Source of the DNA: Liopterus haemorrhoidalis
Lineage: Eukaryota; Arthropoda; Insecta; Coleoptera; Dytiscidae
Direction of reading: 5' to 3'
NCBI GenBank assembly: GCA_963971575.1
Contig: OZ020625.1
Span: forward strand, 248,001-312,000
DNA: 64,000 nt
Position numbers and translations under genes: made by a program
Part shown: positions 10,049 through 21,526 of the stretch, piece by piece
Position numbering within the stretch: the first letter of the stretch is position 1
Layout of the letters: each line of letters begins with the position of its first letter
Notes under the pieces: generated by a model
Database searches by the model: none
What the model was told of the DNA's origin: nothing
The model's input: only the letters and a program-made list of their open reading frames with translations

Positions 10049-10336
10049 TATTTTAGCTACCAAAGTAAAAATACTAAAAAAATAATAATGTACAAACGGA
10101 GCCTCCGAATTTATATATATAGATTTATAGTATTAATTGCTCAAATTATAGTGCTGATGTCAAGAACTAGAACACCTAGAGACGCACGAGACGCAAAAGG
10201 CACCTATCTGGGCAAAAATACAGCTATTATTTTCAATACAATAATACAGAATTTAGAATTTTCTGTAATTTTTTAAAATTTTCATTAATACATATATTAT
10301 TGATGAACGATATTTAAATTCATCCCTAAAGATATA
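10049..10336. other. Unassigned AT-rich DNA
   Basis: No gene is seen. 10165-10200 has GACGCACGAGACGC-type words like those noted elsewhere. Confidence 0.4.
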
Positions 10337-10737
10337 GTGCAGAGGTCAAGAACTAGTGGTCCCAGAGCAGACAAACGGACAGACAGACCGACAGACATCA
10401 TGCTAAAAATAGTCAAAACGTTATGTAAAGACCTCCATTCGTGGAGATCCATCGAAATCTCGGAATGTAAAAATCGGTATGATCACAACACCTCCCTTAT
10501 ATACTGGCGGTCGGTAAAAATTGATTTATTGTATGCACACACAAAATAACAGTGCATACAATATTTTTTCTAATCTTATCTGTAGAAATGGTATCTGTAA
10601 ATATTGAAAAATTATAAAATATCTTTTTGAAATTTTTCCACAGATCAAGATAACTTAAAAGTTGCTGCAAATTTTTTTTAGAGAGTTTATTTTGAATGGC
10701 TCTTTGTTTCCGAAAGATTCCCACCCCTGCTATAGTG
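10337..10737 (+). repeat. Composite repeat: 3' end of the CGGTCGGT family plus ~220 bp extension
   Basis: 10370-10514 holds the CAGACAGACC tract, CATGCTAAAAATAGTCAAAA, GTGGAGATCCATCGAAAT and the terminal GGCGGTCGGTAAAAA. The following 220 bp (TTTATTGTATGCACACACAA ... CGAAAGATTCCCACCCC) recur after the same terminus at 37377-37576. The two loci are therefore copies of a longer unit. Confidence 0.8.
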
Positions 10738-10925
10738 GCTCCATAATTATACTGACACCTTTTTGAAAAAATGTTTCCTAAAATTAAATAAAAAATTGTA
10801 ACCAGATACTAACGACTTATAGAATCCATTCAAGATGTTTCCTCATCTCAATAGGCCATGTTGGGAGGGGGGGCATTTCAGTTGGTAACCACGAAATACA
10901 ACTAGACATGTGAAAATAAAAAAAC
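10738..10925. other. Unassigned, with a short G run
   Basis: Nothing is recognised apart from an 8-10 base G tract near 10865-10873. Confidence 0.4.
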
Positions 10926-10928
10926 TAT

Positions 10929-11101
10929 AGTTTCTGTGGTTTAAGCGGAAGATTTTGAATTCTAGTAATTTTTACAAATTAATAAGTTTTTGGTAATTTT
11001 GTTCAGCAAAAGCCCACTTCAAACCTTAAAAAGAGAGCTCATGACAACTCAGGAAAATGAAAATTGCATTAAGTTCCGCTTAAACGTTTGAAATAGCCTA
11101 T
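10929..11101. mobile_element. Short MITE of the GGCGGAACTA-TIR family (relic)
   Basis: The left end has GGTTTAAGCGGAAGATTTTG and the right end AGTTCCGCTTAAACGTTTGA followed by AATAGCC and TA. These match the TIRs of 43768-44175, 52744-53120 and 33685-35045. At about 173 bp it is a heavily deleted copy. Confidence 0.6.
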
Positions 11102-11511
11102 AAAATTTTAATTACAAAATATTCATGTGACATTCTATAACAAATATTTATTCAATATATTTAATAACAAACTTAAAAAAATACCATGGCCTAGTTAGAT
11201 GAGGAAACATTGTTAATGGATTATACATAGCTAAAGTATCCATAAAAATTGTCAAATAAAAAATAAATGAGATTTTTAAAACTAAAACTCTTTTATTATT
11301 TGACATTACGAATTTGAAAAACCGGTCCCATAATTTTCCAAACTCATAATATAACATAAATGGTTCCCAACACATAAGTGGTGCGTTGGGTAATATATCT
11401 TAACCCACTTATTTATAAAATCTGTCTTTCAACCCTATTATCCCTAAAAAAATCTCATTTTAATTAATCGAAGCCAAGTCAACTTTTGATTTACATATAA
11501 AAGTTAATCAC
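11102..11511. other. Unassigned AT-rich DNA
   Basis: No gene or repeat is recognised. The minus-strand open frame here is AT-rich and matches no family I know. Confidence 0.4.
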
Positions 11512-11575
11512 TAGCCATCGGGTTTCGAACCCGCTTTACTGCGTAGGTAACAGTTTTACCATGGTGCCACTATAG
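11512..11575 (-). repeat. tRNA-like relic
   Basis: On the minus strand TAGTGGCACCATGGTAAAA (A-box-like) precedes a B-box GGTTCGAAACC. The T-arm keeps four consecutive pairs (CGGG against CCCG). The head differs from the SINE at 6301, so it derives from another tRNA or another SINE family. No TSD was resolved. Confidence 0.5.
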
Positions 11576-12055
11576 CATAAAACAAGACGAAGTAAACTAG
11601 AATTAAACTCTGGTCCACAGATGACAAAAAAAAGCCCTGAGATGCGAAATAATTTTTTAAAACAAAGTTGCAAACTATATGTTAAAGACCAAAAAACCCA
11701 ATAAAGAAAATCAGACCCGAGCTTATTAGTGAAAATGGACAACTACCATCTACGAATGTAAATAATATTCATTCTAAAAAAATACAAGAGGGCTCTAAAC
11801 CACAGTTTTAGAATTAATTCACCTTTCTAGTCTTTCATGACTTTCATGACTTTACCAGAAACCATATCTTGAAAAAAAAATTCGTGTCAAAGCAGCCGCA
11901 ATCTTTAGAAATGTACTTATATGTTTTCCCCGAATATCAAAGATCGTAAGGACATTTTAAGCTTCTAACAAGGGCTTATTTCCAAAAATAACATCACAAA
12001 GGATCAAACAAACTAAACACATTCTGAATTTTATTATATAATTATTAAATAGAAA
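11576..12055. other. Unassigned AT-rich DNA
   Basis: CTTTCATGACTTTCATGACTTT at 11834-11855 is a small tandem. Nothing else is recognised. Confidence 0.4.
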
Positions 12056-12059
12056 TTAA

Positions 12060-12620
12060 ACTCTTAAGTGGCACATAGGGTTGTAAAAATGTACGTGCTT
12101 GACCTCCAGCACTATATGAAAACCGCAAATATTTATTGATAAGGGACAAATTTAAATTTATTATAACTAAAAAACCGTTAATTTTTTTTTTTATAATTTA
12201 ATTTAGAAATAATAGAACTTTTAAGAGGTGCATAGGGTTATGATATATTCTGTTCTTGACTTCCAGCACTACATGAAAATAATTTTAACTAAAAATGATA
12301 AGTACTTGACGAAAAAAATATTTTTTCGGAATATAGAACGTCTTTGGTAGCCATATTTTAAAACGCCTCTAAACCAAACCAAACTGTCACCAAGTGGGGC
12401 ATAGGGCAGAAAAATGACCTTTCTCTTGATTTCAAATTGACCTCCAGCACTATATGAAAATAATATCTACTAAAAATAATTACTTGTCAGGGAGAAAAAA
12501 ATTTTTTTCGGAATAGAAAACTTTTTTGAAATACATATTTTAAAAGACCTCTAAACCAAATCAAAAAAAATTCCAAGTGGGGCAGAGAACAGAAAGAGCT
12601 TTCTCTTGAAGTTAGACAAA
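12060..12620 (+). repeat. Degenerate tandem repeat, about four units of 150-185 bp
   Basis: Words of the form AAGTGGNNCATAGGG recur near 12070, 12222, 12393 and 12575. CTTGACNTCCAGCACTA-type words lie at about 12100, 12259 and 12431. AAAAAAATNTTTTTCGGAAT follows in at least two units. Units are much more diverged than in the other arrays, so the array is old. Confidence 0.65.
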
Positions 12621-13091
12621 TTTAAAAACTACAAAAAAAAATAATTAAAAATTCCTATTGTATTTTCCTAAAGATCGAATTTCTAATATTTGCCAGGTAA
12701 AATTTCCTGTGGAATTCTGAAAATTATCCTTGCTACTTAATCCTCTTTAATACGTCCTACTCTCCCCTCTTGACTTCACACGTAGATTCGTGAGAAACTT
12801 AAGACGCAAGGAAAACAAAGCGAGTAACAAAATATTGACAATATCAAAACCAAACAAACACATCTCGTCTAATATAAAATATAAACAATAAAAAAAGAAT
12901 CAAAACAAAATATTTAATAAAAAACTGACTGAATTTAGGGTTTCGCAGGTATGAATAAAATACTTTTTTAGATTTTTGGATCAATTCTTTTAAGTTACAG
13001 GGTGTGCGACAAAAAATTATATCTATTCTAATTAGTTCGTTTGTACACAACGGGCATTCCAGCTAGTATATAATAAAAATTGCGTTAAAAT
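12621..13091. other. Unassigned AT-rich DNA
   Basis: 12935-12960 has AGGGTTTCGCAGGTATGAAT, a word shared with the segment at 13092. No gene is seen. Confidence 0.4.
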
Positions 13092-13185
13092 AAAAGATGT
13101 GAAATGTGAATTTGCACACATTTCAGGGTTTCGCAGGTATTTAATAAGTGAATTATGATTATTTGGGATGCCAAAACAAATTTTA
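13092..13185 (+). repeat. ~95 bp dispersed segment with a GTGTGAA/TTCACAC hairpin
   Basis: GATGTGAAATGTGAATTTGC, TTTCAGGGTTTCGCAGGTAT and TTATTTGGGATGCCAAAACA occur in this order here and again at 43352-43435 and 50893-50985. Confidence 0.75.
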
Positions 13186-14079
13186 TGTTAAAATATTTTT
13201 TTTGTTAATTTTAATTCGAATTCCTAATACCATTTAGGTTCCTAAATATGTGCAGTATTTTTTTTACATAGTTCATTAAGATTTTGAAAATTGCGCCTAT
13301 GGCTTCCATTGGTTGTTTTAAGTCATAACTCCGTCCCTCTGATTTCGTGTATTCAATTTCAACAATTTCCACTGATTATTAAATTTACGCTTTTAAAAAT
13401 GAAATGCAACATTTTCCCAAATATAACTAGAATTTTGAAAAAATAATTTATTCATTTGATATCCCACTCGAAAAACAGACGGAGATAGACAGACAAGAAA
13501 CGAAATTATACATACGAAATCCTTACTAGTAATTTTCGAAATAAAATCTCATAAAAAATCCGAACGTATTGAAATTATCAAAGTGTATTATTTTTAATTA
13601 TTTCCGATTTATAAGCCAGCCCCTCTGGAATATATAGTCAGACAGACTATATAATAATTTCTTGGTCATACTTTCAAAGATTTAAATATGTAAACCAAAA
13701 ATTTAAATAAAAAATTACATTAAATTTTTAATAAATTTGAAATACAAAGAATTTTTAAAAAGTATTATTATACTCATTAGGGGGTTGGTACCCTCCTGTC
13801 CACCCCAGAGGGACGCCCTACTTTGAATAATGAATGCCCCAACCTTGCTGCGTAATTATATGAAATTTTCCCTGTACAATTTAATTTTAAATAGAACAAT
13901 TACGAATTTATTTGTGTGTTTTTTGTTTTCCAAAGACCTTTTCAAAACATTCTTCTCGTTTCAAAAAATTAAACTAATGAATTTAAAATAATTGTTTTTT
14001 TAATTTTAAACGAGTGCTAACGAAACACTTCTAAACGGAGGGCCTAGTGTCTTAAGATAATTTTGTAATACGTCAATAA
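13186..14079. other. Unassigned; diverged units related to the 152 bp array
   Basis: 13480-13700 contains CAGACGGAGATAGACAGACA, GTAATTTTCGAAATAAAATC and a CAGACAGAC tract, in the order of the array units at 7500-8165. 13775-13860 is a GC-richer patch (GGTACCCTCC ... GAGGGACGCCC) that I do not recognise. Confidence 0.45.
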
Positions 14080-15185
14080 ATCAAAAATTTCTTAAAATTA
14101 ATTTTTTTAATTTTTTTAAAGTATTTGAAGTTCAGTTTATAGACCTACGGTACTATAAATGTAGGCCACAGTGTCGTGACGTTTCCACCTCTCCTATTAC
14201 CCCTGTATAAACAGGTAAATAAAATAATATTTTCGATAAATCAAAAAATTCAATAAAACTTTGAATTCTCAAAATTAAGTTGTTTCTAGACCTCTAGTTT
14301 AATAAATAAAATCCATGGTATCGTGACGTTTTCACTCCTCCTATTACCCCTGTATAAACAGGTCAATTAAATAATTTTTTCGATAAATAATTTTTTCAAT
14401 AAATTTTCGAATTCTTAAAACTATTTAAAGTTGTTTCTAGACCTCTAGTATACTAAATAAAATTCATGGTATCGTGACGTTTCCACCGCTCCTATTGTCC
14501 CTGTATAAACATGTCAATTAAATAATTTTTTCGATAAATAATTTTTTCAATAAATTTTCGAATTCTTAAAATTATTTAAAGTTGTTTCTAGACCTCTAGT
14601 TTAATAAATAAAATCCACGGTATCGTGACGTTTCCACTCCTCCTATTAGCCCTGTATAAACAGGTCAATTAAATAATTTTTTCGATAAATAATTTTTTAA
14701 ATATATTTTCGAATTCTTAAAATTATTTTAAGTTGTTTCTAGACCTCTAGTTTAATAAATAAAATCCACGGTATCGTGACGTTTCCACTCCTCCTATTAC
14801 CCCTATATAAACAGGTCAATTAAATAATTTTTTCGATAAATCAAAAAATTCAATAAATCTTTGAATTCTTGAAATCAAGTTGTTTCTAGACTTCTAGACT
14901 AAATAAAATCCACAGTATCGTGACGTTTCCAGGTTTCCACGTCTCCTATTACCCCTGTATAAACAGGTCAATTAAATAATTTTTTCGATAAATCAAAAAA
15001 TTCAATAAACCTTTGAATTCTTAAAATTAAGTTGTTTCTAGACCTCTAGTATACTAAATAAAACCCATGGTATCGTGACGTTTCCACTCCTCCTATTACT
15101 CCTGTATACACAGGTCAATGAAAAAATTTTTTCAATAAATTTTCGATTTCTTAAAATCATTTAAAGTTGTTTCTAGACCTCTTGT
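14080..15185 (+). repeat. Tandem array, seven copies of a ~150 bp unit
   Basis: TCGTGACGTTT recurs at 14174, 14321, 14472, 14623, 14774, 14918 and 15073, spacings of 144-155 bp with three exact 151 bp steps. Each unit has the dyad CCTGTATAAACAGG inside CTATTACCCCTGTATAAACA, then TTTTTTCGATAAAT and GTTGTTTCTAGACCTCTAG. No reading frame persists. Confidence 0.95.
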
Positions 15186-15186
15186 A

Positions 15187-15345
15187 CTATACTCCATTCG
15201 GATTGACTCATATTAGTCCTCCATCTTGATCTGTTTGTCAGGTCTTTCCATGTGTCTTGTAAACCAGTACTTGTTAAATTTTCGAATAGCTGATTTCTCA
15301 ATCTTTGGCGAGATACAATCTAACACAGTCCATCTGAATGACTAG
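15187..15345 (-). pseudogene. LINE reverse-transcriptase C-terminal relic
   Basis: The minus strand reads LTSTGLQDTWKDLTNRSRWR and continues TNMSQSEW. This is the kind of 'GRP-(K/R)RW ... QDW ... DRSRWR' tail that closes many non-LTR retrotransposon polyproteins. The related relic at 15982-16133 aligns to it. The fragment is open but lacks a start and everything upstream. It also resembles one arm of the hairpin repeats (see 4745 and 25149-31740). Confidence 0.6.
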
Positions 15346-15404
15346 ATAGACACATTTTTTTTGTAGGCATCTTTTAACTTTGAAACTGTTTAAAACAATT
15401 TTAT

Positions 15405-15545
15405 TTTTTTAACCATCAGGAATCGATCCCGCGTCGTTGTGCCTTCTATTGTACCGTAGGCAACTTTCTTACCACAGAGCAACAACACGAGTTGAAAAAA
15501 TATCGAACTCGGCGGGGCTTGAACCCGCGTATACTCTGTAAATAA
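15405..15545 (-). repeat. Two tRNA-like relics side by side
   Basis: The minus strand has TTGCTCTGTGGTAAGAAAG (A-box-like) followed by GGGATCGATTCC (B-box-like) across 15415-15490. A second B-box-like GGGTTCAAGCCCC lies at 15507-15520 with little upstream. Both lack a full cloverleaf. They look like the 5' heads of different SINEs. Confidence 0.5.
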
Positions 15546-15975
15546 CAACAAAGATAATATCTAAATATAAATTAAAAATTTAGAAGCATCTCTAACTATT
15601 AAAACTTTTGCCCAAAGCAACTTTAATGCAATCTTAACTAAATAATTATTTCGATAAATCAAAAAAATAATTTCGAAAAATTTATGTTTGATTTCAAATC
15701 GTAAATATTGGGGCAGTTGTTCCAGACATCTCGAGAAGAAGTTTGCGGTCAATGTTACACTTTTATGATTTATGTTTTTTTCCTTTCCACGAGCGTTTCT
15801 CAGTTTCTCTTTAATGATTTTCTACTTTTCGCTAAAAAGCAACAAACCGATGTTTCTATTACACATTTATTTTAATTATTTTTTATAGTAATAAATAAAT
15901 TTTTATTCATTACTAACAGAATATCAGTTTAAAAAAACTGAAAAATAAATAATCATGTGTCATAAAAAATCTTCT
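15546..15975. other. Unassigned AT-rich DNA
   Basis: Nothing is recognised. The minus-strand frame at 15561-15752 is AT-rich and unconserved. Confidence 0.4.
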
Positions 15976-15981
15976 TCTTCT

Positions 15982-16133
15982 TTGGGTACTATCGGTTGGG
16001 TTTTTTGGTCTCATTCACACGAGTCCATCTTGATCTGTTAATTGTTAGGTTGTTTCATGTGTCCTGTATACCAATACTTGTTAGATCTTCGGTTAGTTGA
16101 TCTCTCCATCTCTCGAGGTCTTCCCACTGGTCG
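15982..16133 (-). pseudogene. LINE reverse-transcriptase C-terminal relic
   Basis: The minus strand reads WRDQLTEDLTSIGIQDT, a stop, then NRSRWTRVNETKKPNR. It aligns with 15187-15345 and with the GIQDTWRDI remnants in the array at 25-31 kb. A TGA interrupts it where the parallels have TGG. Confidence 0.6.
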
Positions 16134-16460
16134 ATAAATATTCAGAGTATTTTTTCTGTACAAAATGCCTATTTCAAATAAGATTAAAAACGTTTTACCC
16201 CTCCAAATCCCTAGCATTTTTACTAATTTATGGACCTTTGAAAGTCTTATATACCTGCGTAATTTCTAAATCAGAGGTGCTTAAATTTTATGCACCAAAA
16301 TAATTTTTTTATAAAAATAAATGTCACAAAAAGAGTTCTATTGACATCCCTCAAACATTTCCCCTACATTTCATTTCTCCACCATCCCCCCTCCATCTCT
16401 CCTCCATCCCTCCTACATTTCTCCACCATCTCTGCTTCATTTCTCCACTATCGCTGCCCC
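16134..16460. repeat. Unassigned DNA passing into a polypyrimidine minisatellite
   Basis: 16134-16355 shows nothing. 16360-16460 is a CTCCACCATCTC-type imperfect repeat like 5400-5475. The proline/serine-rich open frame across it is low-complexity. Confidence 0.55.
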
Positions 16461-16461
16461 A

Positions 16462-16737
16462 ATTCTCCACTATCAATTTAAATTATTTAAAAATAAATGT
16501 GTTGGTTTTGCAATTAGATATCACCTAAGGGTTGGAAAAAATATTATTTAAAAAAAAAATTGCCATGAGTGTCTTCCACAGCACTCAGTGAGTGCTGGGA
16601 ATACCCACCCCTGAAGGGAGTTGGGCGCAGTTGGGATGATCCGAGAACCATCCATGTCCTTAGGGGTATATTATCTCCAGTATCAATTTAAATTATTTAA
16701 AAATCAATGTGTTGGTTTTGCAATTAGATGTCACCTA
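16462..16737 (-). repeat. SINE-like repeat between two 58 bp direct repeats
   Basis: The 110 bp SINE-like core (AGTGCTGGGAATACCCACCC at 16590) is bracketed by near-identical copies of ATTTAAATTATTTAAAAA ... GTGTTGGTTTTGCAATTAGA at 16465-16520 and 16682-16737. 58 bp is too long for a normal target duplication, so tandem duplication of a larger unit is more likely. Confidence 0.7.
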
Positions 16738-16834
16738 AGTTGACTCTTCCGATAGCCAAACTCTCCATTTCTTGCGAGGTCTTCCTACTGGTCGATTCAA
16801 TCTTCCGTCTAGGGCTTCTCATTTACCGCAATTT

Positions 16835-17564
16835 TCAATTCTCGGGATTCTGGGTGTCAATGGAGCTATCACCTAATGATGACCGAATTTTTGTGACGAA
16901 AAGATCTGCCGCAGAAAAGGCTCTTTCAGATTCAATCGATGTCTGTGGAATGGTCATTAGTGCGTCATATAATTTATTGGTGCGTTTTCCCGTTGTTTCT
17001 TCTTTTGCGATGTTTTTGACGTCATATAGAAAACCTTCGGTATTCTCAACTCGTGTCACATTCGAAATAGCAACATCCAACTTCTGATGAAGTGATAATT
17101 CAGACGTGATTTCTCGCTCTGCCATCAGTGAATTTTTAGCCTCATCACCACTACTATCTAAATCTTCCATGCTACAAGTATCCGCATTTGCAACAAAAAG
17201 TTTAGCAAATAACTTTTTAGCTATAGCAATACTGATTTATTGAATTTACTTCCGATTCGTAGTGTTATAATTTGATGAGTTGTTTAGGTATTTTAGTAAG
17301 ACAACTAAATTATTATTCCTTCGTTCGACAATTCTCTGTTGGATTCCAGCATTTTAGACGAAAAACTATTATTGTTTTTGCCTAGCTCATCCAAAATACA
17401 GCCTCTGCTTCAAGTAGTGTTGCTCCGCGTCGGCCAAGTCTCTCAATACCAATTTTTAATGGCTGTAATGCCGTTACCACGTCCTTAATTACTAAATATT
17501 CCTTCTCCGAAAAAAGAGGGATTCCCGGGTTGAAACCCCGGGATAACGGGATGTATTTTTTCAT
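16835..17564 (-). pseudogene. hAT transposase C-terminal fragments
   Basis: The upstream piece (17564-17382) contains KEYLVIKDVVTALQPLKIGI and GRRGATLLEAEAVFWM. A frame change leads to ILDELGKNNNSFSSKMLES. The downstream piece (17170-16835) has LYDALMTIPQTSIESERAFS followed by AADLFVTKIRSSLGD, which is the hAT C-terminal dimerisation motif (SERxFS ... T..RSSL). Several stops and frame changes separate the pieces. The copy at 60129 has AAGLF, nearer the family norm, where this one has AADLF. Confidence 0.85.
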
Positions 17565-17603
17565 ACGGGATCCCGGGAAAATGGAACCGTTTAAGAAGCC
17601 CTA
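16853..17603 (-). mobile_element. hAT element relic A (internally deleted)
   Basis: About 750 bp are shared with 60140-60897 in the same orientation. The right edge, TAGGGCTTCTTAAACGGTTC-like on the minus strand, resembles a hAT terminus. The C-terminal transposase coding segment follows almost at once. The copy is therefore a 5' end joined to the 3' third of the gene, mobilisable only in trans if at all. Confidence 0.7.
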
Positions 17604-18359
17604 CTTCCGTTCCATGTCCTTTTAACTATGTTGTCCTCCCTCAACTTTTGTCCTATCCACTGTAATCGTCTACTTTTCAGCTCTCGTGTGAAATATTTTT
17701 TAACTTTTTTTTAAATGTTATATATTTGCATAAATTATTATATATAAAGATGTGTGCATCTATTGGAACGTTGTCCTAATATAAAATAATATTATTATTA
17801 GATTAAAAACTAAATTCTTTTAAAATAATCGAAAATTTATTTGTTGGGTTCTATGTCCCTAAACGCCGTATTGTGTTCATGCACAATTCCGTCTCCTTAT
17901 TTTCAGTTTTACTCAATTTTGAGTAACAGAAAAAATATACCCCTTATACTATAACTCTCCCGCAGAGCATTGCCGTACTGTGTGTTGCCTACCCTAAATA
18001 CCTCAAGGGGTAATATTTTATAATTTTCTAAAATTCATAACTCAAAACCTATAAACGATAGAGATCCACGGTTTCAATTTTTGGAATTATCAATATTCAT
18101 ATATACTATGAAAATTTTTAGATATTCCCAGTGAAAGCAGCTTTTCACAGAGAATTTTTTTAAAAATATACAAAAATTGCAACTTTGCAAAGATGCAACT
18201 GAAAACAAAAGATACTCAACGAATGTTGAGGACTTACCCCGTGTAGCCCCAGGGGCTCTGGGCGCTACGCCCTTCTCAGAACTTATTTGGGGTCCTCCAG
18301 CGATGGCTGTAACAATAAAACAACAATTAGCAACCAAATAATCTTAGAATATTTCAAAA
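17604..18359. repeat. Unassigned DNA with a diverged copy of the GGCCTATGCCCC composite family
   Basis: 17936-18100 (CCCGCAGAGCATTGCCGTAC, CAAGGGGTAA, then TTCATAACTCAAAACC with the core word) aligns with 21960-22105 and 41310-41445. 17604-17935 shows nothing. A GC-richer patch CCCCAGGGGCTCTGGGCGCT at 18247-18266 is unexplained. Confidence 0.5.
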
Positions 18360-18930
18360 ATATTAATTAAAAGATGACATATTTTTTGCAAAATAAACCT
18401 TCCTAGTTTAGTAATAAGGGTCTTTAAACAAAAAATAGTCATACAAATTTTGAAAAATATGTCTTTTGAATAATATAATGGACATACAGCCTTTAGAAAA
18501 TAAGCCAAATAAGTTCAAAACATTTTTAAAATTAAAAATTTTTGTTTTTTGTAAAAATAGCCTTCGTACTTCAGATAAGGCCTATAAATTCAAAACTTAG
18601 TCATAAAAATGGTTTAAAAGAAACAAATTATAAATTTTAGACATATTTTTTGCAAATTAAGCCTTTCAAGTTCCAAATAGGCCCATCTACACAAAAATAT
18701 AATCATAAATAATATTTAAAATAAAATAATAAAAGTTAAGAATTTTAGACTTTATTTATCAAAAATAAACCTATCAAATTCAAAAAAGGCCTTTAATACA
18801 AAAATTATACATTTCAGACATATTTTTGCAAAATAACCATTCCAAGTTCCATAAGGGCATTTAAGCATAAAAATTTTGAAAAATATAAATTAAAATATGT
18901 TTTTGTAAAAAAAAACTTACCAAGTTCAGG
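18360..18930 (+). repeat. Degenerate tandem repeat, ~110-120 bp units
   Basis: TTGCAAAATAANCCTTNCAAGTT, GGGCNNTTAANCNNAAAAATA and TAGTCATAAAAAT words recur about five times in order, strongly diverged. Confidence 0.6.
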
Positions 18931-19756
18931 AGAGCAATTTTGCCAAATCCTGCGCCGACGGCATACCCCTCTGCTTCTAGGGCACTAACACTCACTCACG
19001 AAGGGCTATTAACACCAGGTATCGGCACGATACCAAAAAATTAATAAACTAGGAGGAAGCCGATTAAATTCGGAAAAAACGAGAAACACTTCCGAGAGGC
19101 ACTGACACTAGGTCTCAGAAGGAGACCTTAAACAAAGGGAGGAAGCCGATTAAATTCGGAAATAAACGGTGCACAACACTAATTTCTTTAGTTTAAGGTC
19201 TTCTCGGACCAATCACGAACTATAAAAAAAATCCTGAAACAGCAAATAAAATATTAGTAACAGAATCACTATTTAAACATTGTTTTTATAAATAATAGCA
19301 AGTTTTAAACAATTTTATTTATTAAATCACAACGTTTTGGCAACGAATTTAATCTACAAGTGAATCGCACGACGTTTTTTGTACAACTGTTCACCGATAA
19401 TTGGTATTTTATAATATATTAATTGCTAATTAATCCCTTATGTAATTTTTAAACCGGCTAATTAGACGATTAAAAATTAATGGTCTTATGCGATTTGACA
19501 ATGCCACGTAAATTCTAATTACAATATTTATTTTGCGTATAAAAATAATTAATTAAAAAATTGTTAATACCAATTTTAACACGCTATTTTTGGATATTAG
19601 AAACCAAAGGACCTATCTTATTGTTTTATTAAACTAACAATGCATTTCAAAATATTTTTTGTAAATCAATTTCAACAATATTTGTTGTAAAAAATATTAT
19701 CAAATTTTTTCTACCCACAAAATATAACATATTGTAAAATTATATTTTGTTTATAA
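18931..19756. repeat. Direct repeat at 19048/19138; remainder unassigned
   Basis: GGAGGAAGCCGATTAAATTC occurs near 19050 and again near 19138, about 90 bp apart, with GACACTAGGTCTCAGAAGGA between. The rest is AT-rich with no gene. Confidence 0.6.
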
Positions 19757-19764
19757 ATCTAAGT

Positions 19765-20326
19765 CAGCGGTTCGAAAACTGGGGTCTGCGTAGCCTTTAC
19801 CAGAGGACCGCGAAAAAATTTTGACATTAACTTTACATCCCCCAACTTTTCGCTTTTATTCAAATAACTCATTTAATAAAAATCCTACATGGTCAAAACT
19901 TTTTGTATTTGTTGTTATATAACTAGTTATTAATCAAACTAAACAATAATTAGTAAAAATTATTTACAGAAAACATATTATAATAAGATCTATTTTGACC
20001 AATATTTGAACAAGAAATGTTTGTATGAGTTGTATTATGATTTGAACTTTTTAAATTCTTTTTACTACTATTTGTATTAATTTTATGTTTTTTATTCTAT
20101 ATGCTAATAAAAATGTTCATCTCTATAAATGCGCAAGACCATTTATTTAAATAACCAGCGATACATTTTTATCAATATTTATTATAACGTAGTGCCTATG
20201 AGATTATTGAGCCAGAAATTAAGTCTCAAGAACAACGTAAAATGCCTAGGGTTGGGAGGGGGTCCGTAAAAAAAAAAATTTTGTTCAAGAGGAGGTCCTC
20301 GGACCACATAAGTTTAAGGACCCCTG
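19765..20326. mobile_element. hAT-type MITE with perfect 8 bp TSD
   Basis: The ends CAGCGGTTCGAAAACTGGGG and AAGTTTAAGGACCCCTG form imperfect TIRs of hAT type. ATCTAAGT flanks both sides exactly (19757-19764, 20327-20334). The 562 bp interior has no transposase frame. A sister copy is at 38132-38720. Confidence 0.93.
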
Positions 20327-20334
20327 ATCTAAGT

Positions 20335-21526
20335 CTCAAGGCCTTTAATTAAGCCCTACTCAAAGTTTTAAAAAATATATATTTTTTCGAGAAATATTTA
20401 TTCCAACATAATTTCCTATGTGGATCAAAAAACTGTATATGCAAGCCAAAATTCAACTCTTTAGGTCCCGATATTTGACCACAAGTACTACAGTATAGAC
20501 AGACAGACAGATACATGACTCATACCTTTGCCCTATTGCCCTTAAACACGTGTAGTATGTAATGTTTTATATAAATTTATTTGGAAAGAAAAATTGAAGA
20601 CATCAACTTTTATCGAAGAAATAAACAGACAGACGGGCACATGAATGATGGTTTAAGGTTTCTTGACCATACCTACGAAACCCCAATTCCTTTAAAAAGT
20701 CTAGTATGTAACGTTTTAAATAAATTTATTTAGGAAAAAAATTTAATACCTAGTTTCTACCCAACAGACGGTCACAAAGAGTTTCTTGGTTATTCATACG
20801 AAACCCTAAAAACGCATTTAAAAACATGTAATATGAAATATTTAAAGAAGTGGGGGGGGGCATATCTGGAAAAGAAAATTGAACATCCTTCGCCAGAGGG
20901 AAGACCTCACAAAAATTTGAGGTATTATATTAGTCAAAATCTAACAAGTATAAAGAAAGACCTGACGTTAAGAGATCAAGAGGGACTTTTAAGGGGTTAA
21001 GAGATCACGTTTTGAATGTTACTTTTTCAATTATGAACTTATTATTTCTTTTTAAATTTCCTCAAAGCCAACATACATATAATTCCAATATTGTAAGAAA
21101 TTGTTCGTATGGGATTAATGTAATTGAAGAAGTGCACCTTTATGCCCTTTGCACAATTGACCTTTACCCCTACATTTCAAGAGATCAAAGAGTCCCGGGT
21201 TCATTTCCCGCCGAGCGCCGGATCATCTTGTCCTATTCAATATACATTTAAACAATACAGCTAATGCCGCCGGTACGAACCCAAATAAAAGCAGTTTACA
21301 AATAAAAACACATATTACATGTTAACAAAAAATGTGCTAAAGCCCGTAAATAACTGCCTCTGCCTGTCACAACTTTTTTAAAGATATTTGCCTCTTTGTT
21401 AAACTTTCTTCAGCCATGAAAATTTCACAGCTTGCGAGCAAATCACACTTTTATCAAGACTTTTTAAGAAGACGACCATCAAAATATATATTTTTATACT
21501 TGACCACACTAAAACTTAAAATAAAA
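20335..21526. other. Repeat-derived DNA with CAGACAGAC/CTACGAAACCC words; weak tRNA-like site
   Basis: 20460-20830 holds three loose units with a CAGACAGA tract, GGTTTCTTGGNCATACCTAC and CGAAACCC. A G run lies at 20850-20860. GGGTTCATTTCCC near 21200 is B-box-like but no A-box is clear. No gene. Confidence 0.45.

Noticed and set aside
14080..15185. CRISPR-like regular spacing
   Set aside because: Whole 150 bp units repeat, with no unique spacers between short repeats, and the genome is animal.
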